Origin: Sinorhizobium americanum
GTDB taxonomy: Bacteria > Pseudomonadota > Alphaproteobacteria > Rhizobiales > Rhizobiaceae
Length of the DNA: 64,000 bases
Direction: 5' to 3'
NCBI RefSeq assembly: GCF_001651855.1
Contig: NZ_LNQC01000043.1
Coordinates: 147,673 to 211,672, forward strand
Below, piece after piece: positions 9,227 to 21,239 of the stretch; the stretch's first letter is position 1, and each line of letters begins with the position of its first letter. The notes under the pieces are model-generated. The model saw nothing but the letters and a program-made list of their open reading frames with translations. It did not search any database and was not told where the DNA came from. A program made the translations under genes and the position numbers.

Positions 9227-11778
9227 GCGCAGCCACGGTCATCCGCCGTCTTCGCCCGTTCCTCGCCTTTCGCCTGGCGCTCCGGGAGATGCGCGGTGGT
9301 CTCAAGGGCTTTTATATCTTCCTTGCCTGCATCGCGCTCGGTACGGCGGCGATCACCGGCGTCAATTCGCTGTCGCAGTCGATCAGCGCGACGATCGCCT
9401 CGCGGGGCCAGGAAATCCTTGCCGGCGATATCCGCTTCGAACTCAACAATCGTATCGCAACACCAAAGGAGCGCGCCTTTCTCGGCGGTTTCGGTGATGT
9501 TTCGGCATCCGCCAGCTTGCGCTCGATGGCCCGCCTTCCGGACGGGTCGAACCAGGCGCTGGTGGAGTTGAAAGCCGTCGACGGCGCCTATCCGCTCTAT
9601 GGTGCGCTTGAAAGCGATCCGGCAAAGCCGCTTGCCGAACTCCTTGCGAAGGATGGCGACGTCTACGGTGCCGTTGCCGCGCCGCTGCTCCTCGAGCGGC
9701 TCGGCATCGCCCCGGGCGCCGAGATACTGCTCGGCAATGCGCGGATCCGCGTCAATGCCACGCTGATCCGCGAGCCGGACGCGCTGTCCGACGGTTTCGG
9801 CTTCGCGCCGCGGCTGATGGTATCGGCCGAGGCGCTCGCCGCTTCGGGCCTGGTCCAGACCGGCAGCCTCGTCGAGCACACTTACAAGATCAGGCTCGCC
9901 GAACCCTCGCGTGTCGCATCGATCCGCACGGAAGCGCAGGCGCGGTTTCCCACGGCCGGCTGGTCGATCCGCACCAGCAGCAATGCCGCCCCCTCACTCA
10001 ACGCCAACATCACTCGCTTCTCGCAGTTCCTGACGCTTGTCGGGCTGACGGCGCTGATCGTCGGCGGCGTCGGGGTCGGCAATGCGGTGCGCTCCTACCT
10101 CGACGGCAAGCGCGGCGTCATCGCCACCTTCAAATGCCTCGGCGCGCCGGCTTCGCTGGTAGCGATGATCTACCTCATGCAGATCCTGATGATCGCCTCG
10201 ATCGGCATCGCCATCGGCCTCGCGCTCGGCGCCTTGATCCCCTTCGTGGCGGCACAGTTCCTCGCGGACGTCTTGCCCGTGTCGACATCCTTCGAGCTCT
10301 ATCCCTCGGCGCTTGGCCTTGCGGCGCTCTTCGGCGTGCTGACGGCGCTGGCCTTTGCGGTTCTGCCGCTCGGCCGGGCGCGTCGGGTGCCGGCCACCGC
10401 CCTTTTCCGTCAGCAGGGTTTCGAACCAAGCGGTTTTCCCGCCTGGCCCTATCTCACGGGCGCGCTCGTCTGCCTTGCGGCGCTCGCCGGCCTCGCCGTC
10501 TGGACCGCCTATGACCGCTACATCTCGCTGATCTTTCTCGGCGCGATCGCCTTTGCCTTCGTCGTCCTGCGTGCCGTTGCCTTCCTTATCGGCTGGCTGG
10601 CGCGGCGCAGCCCGCGCGTCCACTCGCCGGCCCTCCGGCTGGCGATCGGCAATATACACCGGCCCGGCGCACTGACGCCCTCGGTGGTCCTGTCGCTCGG
10701 CCTGGGCCTGGCGCTTCTGGTCACGCTCGCACTCATCGACGGCAATCTGCGGCGCGAGCTGACCGGCAGCATGTCGGAGCGCGCGCCGAATTTCTTCTTC
10801 GTCGACATCCAGGGTCACGAGATCGACGGCTTCCGATCGCTGCTCGGCGGCGCCATGCCGAAGGGCAAGATCGTCGAGGTGCCGATGCTGCGCGGCCGCA
10901 TCGTCGCGCTCAACGGAGAGGACGTGAACAGCCGCACCGTGCCGCCCGGCGGACAATGGGTCTTGCGCGGCGACCGCGGCATTACCTATGCGAAGAACAA
11001 GCCGGAGAATTCGACGCTCACGGCGGGTGCCTGGTGGCCCGCCGACTACAACGGCGAACCGCTCGTCTCCTTCTCCGCGGAAGAGGCCGGCGAGCTTGGC
11101 CTGAAGCTCGGCGACACAGTCACGGTCAACGTGCTCGGCCGCAACGTCACCGCCCGGATCGCCAATTTCCGCAATGTCGAATGGGAATCGCTGTCGATCA
11201 ATTTCGTCATGGTCTTTTCGCCCAACACCTTTGCCGGGGCGCCGCATGCCTGGCTGGCGACGATCATCGACCCGGATGCCACGGCGGCGGAAGAAACGGC
11301 AGTGCTGAAATCCGTCACCAACACCTATCCGACGATCACCAGCGTCCGCGTCAAGGACGCGCTCGATATCGTGAATACGCTGCTCGGGCAGCTCGCGACG
11401 GCAATCCGCGCCGCCGCCGCCGTGGCGCTGATCGCATCCGTGCTGGTGCTCGCCGGCGCGCTTGCCGCCGGAAACCGGGCGCGCATCCACGACGCGGTGG
11501 TGCTGAAGACCCTCGGCGCCACCCGGGGAACGCTGATCCGCGCCTTAAGCTATGAATATTTCATTCTCGGCCTGGCCACCGCCGTCTTCGCGCTGCTGGC
11601 GGGCGGCGTTGCGGCCTGGTTCGTCGTCAGCCGCATCATGACGCTGCCCTCGAATTTCCTGCCGGACGTCGCCGTCGGCACGATCGCCGTCGCCCTCGTG
11701 GTGACGGTCGGCATCGGCCTTGCCGGCACCTGGCGCATCCTCGGGCAGAAGGCCGCCCCGGTCCTGCGCGAACTGTAG
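9223..11778 (+). CDS. ABC transporter permease, YbbP type (FtsX domains)
   Basis: An 851-residue inner-membrane permease with about ten transmembrane segments arranged as two FtsX units (three helices around residues 260-400 and three near the C-terminus) plus a large periplasmic loop in each half, the layout of E. coli YbbP. Start codon overlaps the stop of the ATPase gene. The three-gene cluster with divergent tesA suggests work on periplasmic lipids or lipoproteins, by analogy only. No terminator is obvious in the 209 bp that follow. Confidence 0.9.
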   Translation: MSAATVIRRLRPFLAFRLALREMRGGLKGFYIFLACIALGTAAITGVNSLSQSISATIASRGQEILAGDIRFELNNRIATPKERAFLGGFGDVSASASLRSMARLPDGSNQALVELKAVDGAYPLYGALESDPAKPLAELLAKDGDVYGAVAAPLLLERLGIAPGAEILLGNARIRVNATLIREPDALSDGFGFAPRLMVSAEALAASGLVQTGSLVEHTYKIRLAEPSRVASIRTEAQARFPTAGWSIRTSSNAAPSLNANITRFSQFLTLVGLTALIVGGVGVGNAVRSYLDGKRGVIATFKCLGAPASLVAMIYLMQILMIASIGIAIGLALGALIPFVAAQFLADVLPVSTSFELYPSALGLAALFGVLTALAFAVLPLGRARRVPATALFRQQGFEPSGFPAWPYLTGALVCLAALAGLAVWTAYDRYISLIFLGAIAFAFVVLRAVAFLIGWLARRSPRVHSPALRLAIGNIHRPGALTPSVVLSLGLGLALLVTLALIDGNLRRELTGSMSERAPNFFFVDIQGHEIDGFRSLLGGAMPKGKIVEVPMLRGRIVALNGEDVNSRTVPPGGQWVLRGDRGITYAKNKPENSTLTAGAWWPADYNGEPLVSFSAEEAGELGLKLGDTVTVNVLGRNVTARIANFRNVEWESLSINFVMVFSPNTFAGAPHAWLATIIDPDATAAEETAVLKSVTNTYPTITSVRVKDALDIVNTLLGQLATAIRAAAAVALIASVLVLAGALAAGNRARIHDAVVLKTLGATRGTLIRALSYEYFILGLATAVFALLAGGVAAWFVVSRIMTLPSNFLPDVAVGTIAVALVVTVGIGLAGTWRILGQKAAPVLREL

Positions 11779-11987
11779 CGGAGGCGGTTAACCGTAAATC
11801 ACCCTTGTTTGATCGCTCAAAAGCCCGGCTTTGCTCGATTCCGGGCCGGCCGGGTCTTGTGCGGCGCGGCTTTCACCATCATATTTATCCACAGGCATGC
11901 TGGAGCCCCGCAGCGGCGCCTGGGCGTGAGTTGGCACAGACCTGCCGCCCGACACCGTAATTCCAATCGGGGCTTAAAGAGGAAACA

Positions 11988-12725
11988 ATGGCTGATCTGA
12001 GAAACTACCAAACCCGAATGTCGCCCGCCGGCGCTCAGGCGGGTGCCGTGATCGATGAAGGCCTTCGCGCTTATATGCTGAAGGTCTACAACCTGATGGC
12101 CCTGGGGCTGACGATCACCGGCGTGGCAGCTTACGGGACCTATGCGCTTGCCGCATCCAATCCGGCATTCGCCCAGCTCATCTACGCCTCGCCGCTGAAG
12201 TGGGTCGTGATGCTGGCACCGCTCGCGCTGGTCTTCTTCATGAGCTTCCGCATCAACTCCATGAGCGTTTCCGCCGCCCAGACGACGTTCTGGATCTACG
12301 CGGCGCTGATGGGCCTTTCGTTGTCCTCGATCTTCCTGGTCTTCACCGGGCAGAGCATCGTGCAGACGTTCTTCGTGACGGCCGCCTCGTTCGGCGCCCT
12401 GTCGCTTTACGGCTACACGACGAAGAAGGACCTGTCGGGCTTCGGCACGTTCCTGATCATGGGCCTGTTCGGCCTGATCATCGCGTCGATCGTCAACATC
12501 TTCCTTGCCTCGTCGGCCCTCGGCTTCGCGATCTCCGTGATCGGTGTTCTGGTCTTCGCCGGCCTGACCGCCTACGACACGCAGAAGATCAAGGAAATGT
12601 ATTTCGAGGCCGATGACGTCGCGGTTGCCGGCCGCAAGGCCATCATGGGCGCGCTGACGCTCTACCTCGACTTCATCAACCTGTTCATGTTCCTGCTGCA
12701 GTTCCTGGGCAACAAGAACGAGTAG
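11988..12725 (+). CDS. Bax inhibitor-1/YccA-family membrane protein
   Basis: A 245-residue protein with seven hydrophobic segments, typical of the BI-1/YccA/YbhL family. The conserved C-terminal AYDTQKIK stretch (aspartate proposed to gate Ca2+ leak in bacterial BI-1 homologues) and the YLDFINLFMFLLQ helix are recognisable. In E. coli YccA modulates FtsH; the role here is not known. A good ribosome-binding site (AGAGGAAAC) precedes the ATG, and a strong terminator follows, so the gene is probably monocistronic. Confidence 0.88.
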   Translation: MADLRNYQTRMSPAGAQAGAVIDEGLRAYMLKVYNLMALGLTITGVAAYGTYALAASNPAFAQLIYASPLKWVVMLAPLALVFFMSFRINSMSVSAAQTTFWIYAALMGLSLSSIFLVFTGQSIVQTFFVTAASFGALSLYGYTTKKDLSGFGTFLIMGLFGLIIASIVNIFLASSALGFAISVIGVLVFAGLTAYDTQKIKEMYFEADDVAVAGRKAIMGALTLYLDFINLFMFLLQFLGNKNE

Positions 12726-12746
12726 TCGAGACGGACTTTGACGAAG

Positions 12747-12770
12747 AAGGCGGCTCCGGCCGCCTTTTTT
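12747..12770 (+). terminator. Terminator of the BI-1 family gene
   Basis: Perfect 8-bp stem AAGGCGGC with its complement, TCCG tetraloop, and six T immediately after; 21 bases past the stop codon. Confidence 0.85.
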
Positions 12771-12843
12771 GTTGCGCCGAATCTTGATTGGTCCGGCCGC
12801 TTCATGCGAATGCTGCGGCAGTCCCAACGACGAAAAATCTCTC

Positions 12844-13401
12844 ATGACCTTCACGCTTCGCGACGCCGTCGCCACCGATCTTCCCGCAATCACCGAGATC
12901 TACCGCGAGTCCGTCCTGAACGGTGTGGCGACCTATGAGGTGGCGCCGCCCTCCGAGGCGGAGATGGCACTGCGCTTCTCGACGATCACCGGCAACGGCT
13001 ATCCCTATATCGTCGCCGCGGACGAGCGGGGCAGCGTGCTCGGCTACGCCTATGCTTCCGCTTTCCGCACGCGAACCGCCTATCGCTTCCTGGTCGAGGA
13101 TTCGATCTACCTGGCGCCGGAATCGCGCGGCCAGGGCATCGGCAGGGCGCTGCTCGAGGAGCTCGTCAGGCGGTGCACGGCGCTCGGTTTCCGCCAGATG
13201 GTGGCGGTGATCGGCGGTGCCCACCCCTCCTCGATAGCCGTTCATCGCGCCGTCGGCTTCGAGCATCAGGGGACGATGAAGGCAACCGGCCTCAAGCATG
13301 GGCGCTGGCTGGATACCGCGATCATGCAGCTTCCGCTCGGCGAGGGAACGGACACCCTGCCCGCCGAGGGCGCCTATCCGGATACGCTCTATCGCAGTTG
13401 A
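12844..13401 (+). CDS. GNAT-family N-acetyltransferase, phosphinothricin acetyltransferase-like
   Basis: A 185-residue GNAT enzyme. The acetyl-CoA pyrophosphate-binding motif is SRGQGIGRALL (about residues 95-105). The IYRESVLNGVATYE segment and GGAHPSSIAVHRAVGFEHQGTM region are those of the Pat/MnaT group that acetylates phosphinothricin, methionine sulfone and similar amino acids. I chose the ATG at 12844 because it gives the standard IRDA-type N-terminus (FTLRDA); the frame is open 75 bases upstream into the preceding terminator. Its natural substrate is unknown. Confidence 0.85.
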   Translation: MTFTLRDAVATDLPAITEIYRESVLNGVATYEVAPPSEAEMALRFSTITGNGYPYIVAADERGSVLGYAYASAFRTRTAYRFLVEDSIYLAPESRGQGIGRALLEELVRRCTALGFRQMVAVIGGAHPSSIAVHRAVGFEHQGTMKATGLKHGRWLDTAIMQLPLGEGTDTLPAEGAYPDTLYRS

Positions 13402-13421
13402 GCGGGTGGTCCGGTCCGCTG

Positions 13422-13532
13422 CCCCTCATCCGCCTGCCGGCACCTTCTCCCCGCAAGCGGGGCGAAGGAGACTCGCGGCGCCCTCCTAAGTCCCCTCTCC
13501 CTGCTTGCGGGGGGAGGGCTAGGGTGAGGTGC
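13422..13532. repeat. RIME-type intergenic mosaic element, copy 1
   Basis: About 110 bp with two palindromes, a 12-bp stem at 13443-13468 (one mismatch, loop AA) and a second C/T-rich stem near 13493-13518, bounded by CCCCTCAT on the left and its near-complement GGGTGAGG on the right. This is the structure of Rhizobium-specific intergenic mosaic elements. It lies between the convergent GNAT and DUF2794 genes. A second copy is at 61523-61636. Confidence 0.8.
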
Positions 13533-13555
13533 AACTCTCGCGGCAAAATCGTCGC

Positions 13556-13960
13556 TCACGTCTCGACGAGCTTCAGCACCTTGTCGAAGACTTTGAGGAC
13601 CTGCGCCAGCTCGTGGCCGCGCTTCAGGATCGTGCCGTGGGCGTTCAGCACGCTGTAGGCACCCTGCTTGGCGGCGAGCTTGGGGTTCTTCTCGATGCGG
13701 TAGAGCGGCACTTCCCCGGCACGCTTGAACACCGAGAACACGGCACGGTCCTTCAAATGGTCGATCGCGTAGTCGCGCCATTCGCCCTCGCCGACCATGC
13801 GGCCGTAGAGTCTCAGAACGAGGTCCAACTCACGGCGGTGGAAGGTGACGGGCGGGGGATTTTTGGCTTGCTTGTATTCGTGAAAATCGACGACCACATT
13901 TGATGTGGTCTGGCCCTGGTGACGCGCTTCGCCCTCCGGCAAATCCGATTGATCGGTCAT
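13556..13960 (-). CDS. DUF2794-family protein
   Basis: A 134-residue soluble protein conserved in Rhizobiales, recognised by the HRRELDLVLRLYGRMVGEGEWRDYAID-type core and a C-terminal KRGHELAQVLKVFDKVLKLVE helix. No catalytic motif is evident and the function is unknown. The ATG at 13960 is preceded by GAGGG about eleven bases upstream; another ATG at 13993 in frame has no ribosome-binding site. The N-terminal 20 residues look disordered. Confidence 0.75.
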   Translation of the reverse strand: MTDQSDLPEGEARHQGQTTSNVVVDFHEYKQAKNPPPVTFHRRELDLVLRLYGRMVGEGEWRDYAIDHLKDRAVFSVFKRAGEVPLYRIEKNPKLAAKQGAYSVLNAHGTILKRGHELAQVLKVFDKVLKLVET

Positions 13961-14343
13961 CGGCAATTCGGCCCTCTGATGTGACAGGACCATGACAGTG
14001 TGCCTGACGAGAGACGAAAAGCAAGCCGGAAGCTGTTGGTAGGGCGGGCAATTCTTGCCCTTGCCGCAATTCAGTCAAATCACCGCCCCAATTCACCGCA
14101 AAACTCCGACCGCTGCCGGACGAGTCGTTGCCACCGTATGTCCGGACAGGTTGTCATGCTGCGGGAGGTTTCCAAACGCAGACATGACCGGTTCGGTCCG
14201 GTAACTTCGAACCCTCAGCCCCAGCCCCTCGATGCTGCCGGGCCGAACCATTCCTCCGCTTCGAATTCCCCGCGTCGCGGTCTCTTCGCATCTGTCCCGC
14301 ATCCGGCCTGCCGGCCACTCGAGCAAACTCCGCAGCCACTTCG
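13961..14343. other. Gene-free intergenic region
   Basis: About 380 bp between two leftward genes (DUF1223 upstream, DUF2794 downstream). Frames through it on either strand lack ribosome-binding sites and family features. I see no repeat, RNA or strong terminator; it presumably contains the DUF2794 promoter. Confidence 0.45.
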
Positions 14344-15117
14344 CTAAAGCTTGCCCTGCGCACCGGCGAGAAGGGTTGCCGCGCCGATGATCGGGCCTGG
14401 CGTTTCCGCATCTTTCATCGACTGCAGCAGAACGGCGCAGCCGCTGTTGCCGCGGCCCTCGATCAGCACCGAGGCGGGCAGCGTGAATTGGGCGGGCTTG
14501 CCGTCCCACATGCCGATGGTCTGGATATCCTTGACCGCGTGCCAATAGGCGATCTCTTTGCCTTTGTTTTCGCCCCGTTCGACTTTGACCTGCCGGGCCC
14601 GGTCGAAATAGACGACGACGACATTCGCCTTGCCCTCGCCGGCGCCGACCTTGATGGAGATTTCCTCGCCGCCGATCGAGGCATCGACCGGCACGGGGAG
14701 CCCGCCGCCGCTGGCGCTCATCGTCGCCAGCCGGGACTTGATCGCCTGGAGGTCGGAACCGTTCACGTGGTCGCGGCCGTTGAGAACCACCTGGGGCGTG
14801 TAGACGCCGCTGCGACCGAGCATCCGGGCATAGGCATATTGCCGCTCGGTGTTTTCCTTGGTGGCAAGCGTGTCGGCCCAGCCGAGATAGTTCCAGTAAT
14901 CGACGTGATAGGCGAGTGCCACGACCTCGCCCTCGTCGATAAGCGCCTTCAAGGCGGCGTCGGCGGGCGGGCAGGACGAACAGCCCTGGCTGGTAAAGAG
15001 CTCGACCACACCCTTGAACGCCTTGCCGTCGTCGGCCGCTGCCGTACCGCCGATGGCACCGAGCAGCCCCATGGTCAGGGCCAGGCGGCGGAGCATTGGC
15101 ATCGAGGCAAAAGTCAT
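14344..15117 (-). CDS. DUF1223-family exported thioredoxin-like protein
   Basis: A 257-residue protein with a signal peptide (hydrophobic core after MLRRLALTMG, cleavage near AAADD). The mature N-terminus carries ELFTSQGCSSCPPAD, the CxxC-containing hallmark of DUF1223 proteins, which have a thioredoxin-like fold and are presumed periplasmic thiol proteins. Later YHVDYWNYLGW and YTPQVVLNGRDHVNGSD segments are also family-conserved. The substrate is unknown. Start at 15117 chosen because an upstream in-frame ATG (15165) would place 16 polar residues before the signal. Confidence 0.82.
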   Translation of the reverse strand: MTFASMPMLRRLALTMGLLGAIGGTAAADDGKAFKGVVELFTSQGCSSCPPADAALKALIDEGEVVALAYHVDYWNYLGWADTLATKENTERQYAYARMLGRSGVYTPQVVLNGRDHVNGSDLQAIKSRLATMSASGGGLPVPVDASIGGEEISIKVGAGEGKANVVVVYFDRARQVKVERGENKGKEIAYWHAVKDIQTIGMWDGKPAQFTLPASVLIEGRGNSGCAVLLQSMKDAETPGPIIGAATLLAGAQGKL

Positions 15118-15271
15118 AGCGTCACTTGTGTTTGTCGGGCGGGCGCTTCCATCAGGGGAGTACATTACATACGACGGCCCGGTTTCAACAGAAAGTCACG
15201 TTGGAGTGACCTGCCGGCAGGCTGGGGAAAACGTCGACGGACGACCCAAACGGAGGCGTCCTGCCGGAGAT

Positions 15272-15309
15272 TCACAAAGAAGAGCCGGGGCATCGGCTGA
15301 TGCCCCGGC
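15272..15309 (-). terminator. Terminator of acnA
   Basis: On the minus strand a perfect 11-bp stem at 15284-15309 with a 4-base loop, followed by the T-rich TCTTCTTTGT; 33 bases past the acnA stop. Confidence 0.75.
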
Positions 15310-15341
15310 CAGATCGTTGAAGCAGAATCCGGACGACCGGT

Positions 15342-18032
<2,691 letters not shown>

Positions 18033-18301
18033 TGGAAATACCCCGTTCCGTCTGATCGCCAAAAGCTGACGTACGAACGCCCGAGCGCCTGTGAAGCGCG
18101 AAATGGGATGCGGGTGCGGCCATTTCCGCTGTCCGTACGTGGAATGTCATTCCATGTTCGGCGCTTGGATGAAATTCACGCCGACCGCTGGCGTGTTGGC
18201 CGCCTTATAGATAATTTCTCCAATTCGTGCCAGACCAACCAAGGTCCAATCGGAACTTTTTTTGCTCTGCGAAAAAGAGCGTCAAGGAAAGCTTAAGATC
18301 G

Positions 18302-18925
18302 ATGCGCCTGCTGGTTGAGGGTTTGAGTGCGAGGCGAGGCGAGGACTTGATTTTCAACGGTATTTCCTTTTCGCTAGCAGCCGCTGAGGCGCTCGTGGTG
18401 ACGGGGCCGAACGGCTCTGGAAAGTCGACCTTGCTGCGCGTTCTTGCGGGTCTTCTCCATGCTGAAACTGGGAGGATATCACTCAAGGACGGACCTGCCG
18501 GTTTCGAACATCCGCACGAGCTCAGCCACTATCTCGGCCACCGCAATGCGATGAAGCGGGAATTGACGGTCGAGGAAAATCTTTCCTTCTGGCAGCGTTT
18601 TCTCGGCAATTCGCCGGGCGGCTCCGGCCTCGATCCTGCCGCGGCGGCAGCCGCCATCGGCCTCGCCGGCATCACCCACCTGCCCTTCGGCTATCTTTCC
18701 GCCGGGCAGCAGCGGCGCATGGCCATGGCGAAGCTTCTCGTCGCCTATCGGCCGATCTGGATTCTCGACGAACCGACCGCTGCACTCGATGCCGGGGCGG
18801 ACAGGCTGTTTGCCGGCTTGGTCACGAGCCATCTGGAGCGCGGCGGCATCGTCATCGCCGCCACCCACCAGGCGCTGGGGATCGGGCAGTCGAAGACGTT
18901 GCAGATGACGGGGTTTTCGCATTGA
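18302..18925 (+). CDS. ccmA: Haem exporter ATPase CcmA
   Basis: ATPase of the CcmABC(D) complex that loads haem onto CcmE for cytochrome c maturation. The 207-residue product has Walker A GPNGSGKST, the signature LSAGQQRRM (the SAGQ variant normal for CcmA) and Walker B IWILDEPT. The ATG at 18302 is used because it gives the usual length. First gene of ccmABCDG; the stop codon shares one base with the ccmB start (TGATG). Confidence 0.93.
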   Translation: MRLLVEGLSARRGEDLIFNGISFSLAAAEALVVTGPNGSGKSTLLRVLAGLLHAETGRISLKDGPAGFEHPHELSHYLGHRNAMKRELTVEENLSFWQRFLGNSPGGSGLDPAAAAAAIGLAGITHLPFGYLSAGQQRRMAMAKLLVAYRPIWILDEPTAALDAGADRLFAGLVTSHLERGGIVIAATHQALGIGQSKTLQMTGFSH

Positions 18926-19581
18926 TGTCTCTCTTCTTCCGGGACCTGAAGCTTTCGGTTCGCGCCGGCGGCGGTGCGATGATCGGCGTGCTCTTCTTCA
19001 TGACGGTCGTCTCGGTGATTCCCTTCGGCGTCGGGCCGGATCTCAATCTGCTCTCCCGTATCGGCCCGGCAATCCTCTGGATCGGCGCGCTGCTCGCCTC
19101 GCTCCTCGGTCTGGACCGGCTTTTCCAGGCGGAGCGCGAAGACGGCTCGCTCGATCTCATGCTGATGCACGAGACGCCGCTGATCCTCACCGTTTTCGTC
19201 AAATGCGCCGCCCACTGGGCCGCCACCGGCCTGCCGCTGGTCGTCGCCTCACCCTTTCTCGGCCTGTTCATGAACATGGACGAGCTCGCCATCGGCGCGA
19301 CGGTGCTCACCCTCCTTGCCGGGACGCCGGCGATCACCTTCATCGGGGCGGTCGGCGCGGCCGTCGCTGTCGCGCTGCCGCGCGGCGGGCTGCTCGTCTC
19401 GATCCTCGTGCTGCCGCTCGCCATTCCCGTGCTGATTTTCGGGGTGAGCGCCGTCTATGCCGCGGTCGAAGATCCCGCCCCCTTCCTGCCGTCTTTCATG
19501 ATATTGATGGCGATAACCCTGTTCTTCGCGGTCATCGGACCGGTTGCGGCGGCCGCGGCGCTGCGGCATTCGGCCGACTGA
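18925..19581 (+). CDS. ccmB: Haem exporter permease CcmB
   Basis: A 218-residue inner-membrane protein with six hydrophobic segments, the membrane partner of CcmA. Conserved features include the FFRDLKLSVRAGGG N-terminus, the LDRLFQAEREDGSLDLM loop and a MEDxA-like loop. The ATG at 18925 overlaps the ccmA stop by one base. A gap of 60 bp separates it from ccmC, larger than the other junctions in the operon, but no terminator is visible there. Confidence 0.93.
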   Translation: MSLFFRDLKLSVRAGGGAMIGVLFFMTVVSVIPFGVGPDLNLLSRIGPAILWIGALLASLLGLDRLFQAEREDGSLDLMLMHETPLILTVFVKCAAHWAATGLPLVVASPFLGLFMNMDELAIGATVLTLLAGTPAITFIGAVGAAVAVALPRGGLLVSILVLPLAIPVLIFGVSAVYAAVEDPAPFLPSFMILMAITLFFAVIGPVAAAAALRHSAD

Positions 19582-19641
19582 CGCAATCGTGATTGACCAG
19601 GGTCAATTGCGGAAGCAGGCCTTCCGCGTTAAAGAGCCGTC

Positions 19642-20412
19642 ATGAGCGATAACAGCCTGGCCATCCGCAAATTCAGCGATCTCGCCAACCCGACCCGGTT
19701 CCTGGCGCTCGCCGATCGCGTGCTGCCGTGGTTTGCCGCACTCACGGTGCTCACCTTCGCCGCCGGGCTCTGGCTCTCCTTCACCACCGAGGGCGATTAC
19801 CAGCAGGGCGAGACGGTGCGCATCATGTATGTGCACGTGCCGTCCGCCTGGCTGTCGATGATGTGCTACACGGTGATGGCGATATCCGCACTCGGCACGC
19901 TCGTCTGGCGGCATCCGCTGGCGGATGTCTCGGCCAAGGCGGCTGCACCGATCGGCGCCTGCTTCACCTTCCTGGCGCTCGTCACCGGCTCGCTCTGGGG
20001 CAAGCCGATGTGGGGCACCTGGTGGGTGTGGGATGCGCGGCTGACCTCGGTCTTCGTGCTCTTCCTCATGTATCTCGGACTGATGGCGCTGAACCGGGCC
20101 ATGGACGATCCGGCCCGTTCGGCCCGGGTCTCGGCCGTGCTGGTGCTCGTCGGTTTCGTCAATATCCCGATCATCAAATTCTCGGTCGAATGGTGGAACA
20201 CGCTGCACCAGCCGGCCAGCGTGATGCGCCTCGACGGGCCGACCATCGATCCGGAATTCCTCTGGCCGCTGATAGTGATGGCGGCGGGCTTCACGCTTCT
20301 GTTCTTCACGCTGCACATCGCCGCGATGCGCAACGAGATCTGGCGCCGCCGGGTGACGTCGCTCCGCCGCCAGGCGGCCCGCAATGCCGGACGGGAGAGC
20401 TTGGCGCCATGA
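19642..20412 (+). CDS. ccmC: Haem export/handling protein CcmC
   Basis: A 256-residue inner-membrane protein with six helices and the WWD haem-handling motif at about 125-131 (GTWWVWD). Periplasmic histidines flank it (VHVPSAW and one near WNTLHQP). CcmC presents haem to CcmE, which is not encoded in this window. Stop and ccmD start overlap by four bases. Confidence 0.94.
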   Translation: MSDNSLAIRKFSDLANPTRFLALADRVLPWFAALTVLTFAAGLWLSFTTEGDYQQGETVRIMYVHVPSAWLSMMCYTVMAISALGTLVWRHPLADVSAKAAAPIGACFTFLALVTGSLWGKPMWGTWWVWDARLTSVFVLFLMYLGLMALNRAMDDPARSARVSAVLVLVGFVNIPIIKFSVEWWNTLHQPASVMRLDGPTIDPEFLWPLIVMAAGFTLLFFTLHIAAMRNEIWRRRVTSLRRQAARNAGRESLAP

Positions 20413-20585
20413 TGAGCCATGCAGCCTATGTCTTTGCCAGCTATGCCGTCGCCTTCGCGGTCGTTGTAGGCCTCGTCGTCTGGGTTGTCGGCGACGGCCG
20501 CGCCCGGCAGCGCGAATTGAAGGCGCTCGAGGCCGCCGGCATCCGCCGCCGTTCGGCGGAAGCGACGGCCGGAGAAGCCCAATGA
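20409..20585 (+). CDS. ccmD: Haem exporter accessory protein CcmD
   Basis: A small 58-residue protein with one transmembrane helix (about residues 8-27), a short periplasmic N-terminus containing the conserved aromatic HAAYVFASY and a basic cytoplasmic tail. CcmD helps release holo-CcmE from CcmABC. Identification rests on its size, topology and place between ccmC and ccmG, overlapping both by four bases. Confidence 0.88.
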   Translation: MMSHAAYVFASYAVAFAVVVGLVVWVVGDGRARQRELKALEAAGIRRRSAEATAGEAQ

Positions 20586-21193
20586 CCAGCACACAGGCGC
20601 CGCAGCCTGACGAGCGCAGGCCCGGAGCCTTGCGCTATCTCCTCGCGGCGCTTCCGCTTCTGATCTTCGCGGCTCTGGCGCTGATCTTCTGGAGCCAGTT
20701 GAACTCCGGCCGGGACATCAGCGAAATTCCCTCGGCGCTCATCGGTACCAAGGCGCCGAAGCTCGATCTGCCGCCGCTCGAAGGCGCCGTGACGCCCTCA
20801 GGCCAGCCAATGCCGGCGCTCACCGATGCGGCGGTCAAGGGCAGGCTGACGCTGGTCAACGTCTGGGCCTCCTGGTGCGTGCCCTGCCGGCAGGAGCATC
20901 CGATCATCCTCGAACTGTCCAAGGACCCGCGCCTGACCGTCGTCGGCATCAACTACAAGGACAGGAACGACAACGCGCTGCGCTTCCTCGGCGAACTCGG
21001 CAACCCCTTCTCGGCGGTCGGCATCGATCCGAACGGCAAGGCGGCGATCGACTGGGGCGTCTACGGCATCCCCGAATCCTTCCTCGTCGCCGCCGACGGC
21101 ACGATCCTTTACAAGCGCGCCGGCCCCTTCGACAAAAAGACCTTGAAGGAAGGATTGATGCCGGCGATCGAGAAGGCGCTTGCCGGATTGTAG
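20582..21193 (+). CDS. ccmG: Thiol:disulfide interchange protein CcmG (DsbE/CycY)
   Basis: A membrane-anchored periplasmic thioredoxin, 203 residues, with one N-terminal helix (about 18-38) and the active site WCVPC (C99, C102). The family's GVYGIPESF cis-proline loop and PxxGExVP-like features are present. It reduces the apocytochrome CXXCH cysteines before haem attachment. Last gene of the operon; ccmE, ccmF, ccmH and ccmI are absent here and in rhizobia usually lie elsewhere as cycHJKL. Confidence 0.93.
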   Translation: MTSTQAPQPDERRPGALRYLLAALPLLIFAALALIFWSQLNSGRDISEIPSALIGTKAPKLDLPPLEGAVTPSGQPMPALTDAAVKGRLTLVNVWASWCVPCRQEHPIILELSKDPRLTVVGINYKDRNDNALRFLGELGNPFSAVGIDPNGKAAIDWGVYGIPESFLVAADGTILYKRAGPFDKKTLKEGLMPAIEKALAGL

Positions 21194-21239
21194 GTGGCAT
21201 GCGGGATGATGGGCGCAACCCCAGAGACAACCCGGCGTC

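Noticed and set aside
11932..11947. TGGCAC followed by TGC as an RpoN promoter before the BI-1 gene
   Set aside because: The -12 element lacks the TTGC core and the spacing is off.
13422..13532. Adjacent palindromes that could suggest a small CRISPR or terminator pair
   Set aside because: The two stems differ in sequence, there are no spacers, and the whole unit recurs at 61523-61636, which fits a RIME.
18302..21193. Incomplete cytochrome c maturation operon as evidence of gene loss
   Set aside because: Rhizobia normally keep ccmE, F, H and I in a separate cycHJKL cluster, so the absence here is expected.
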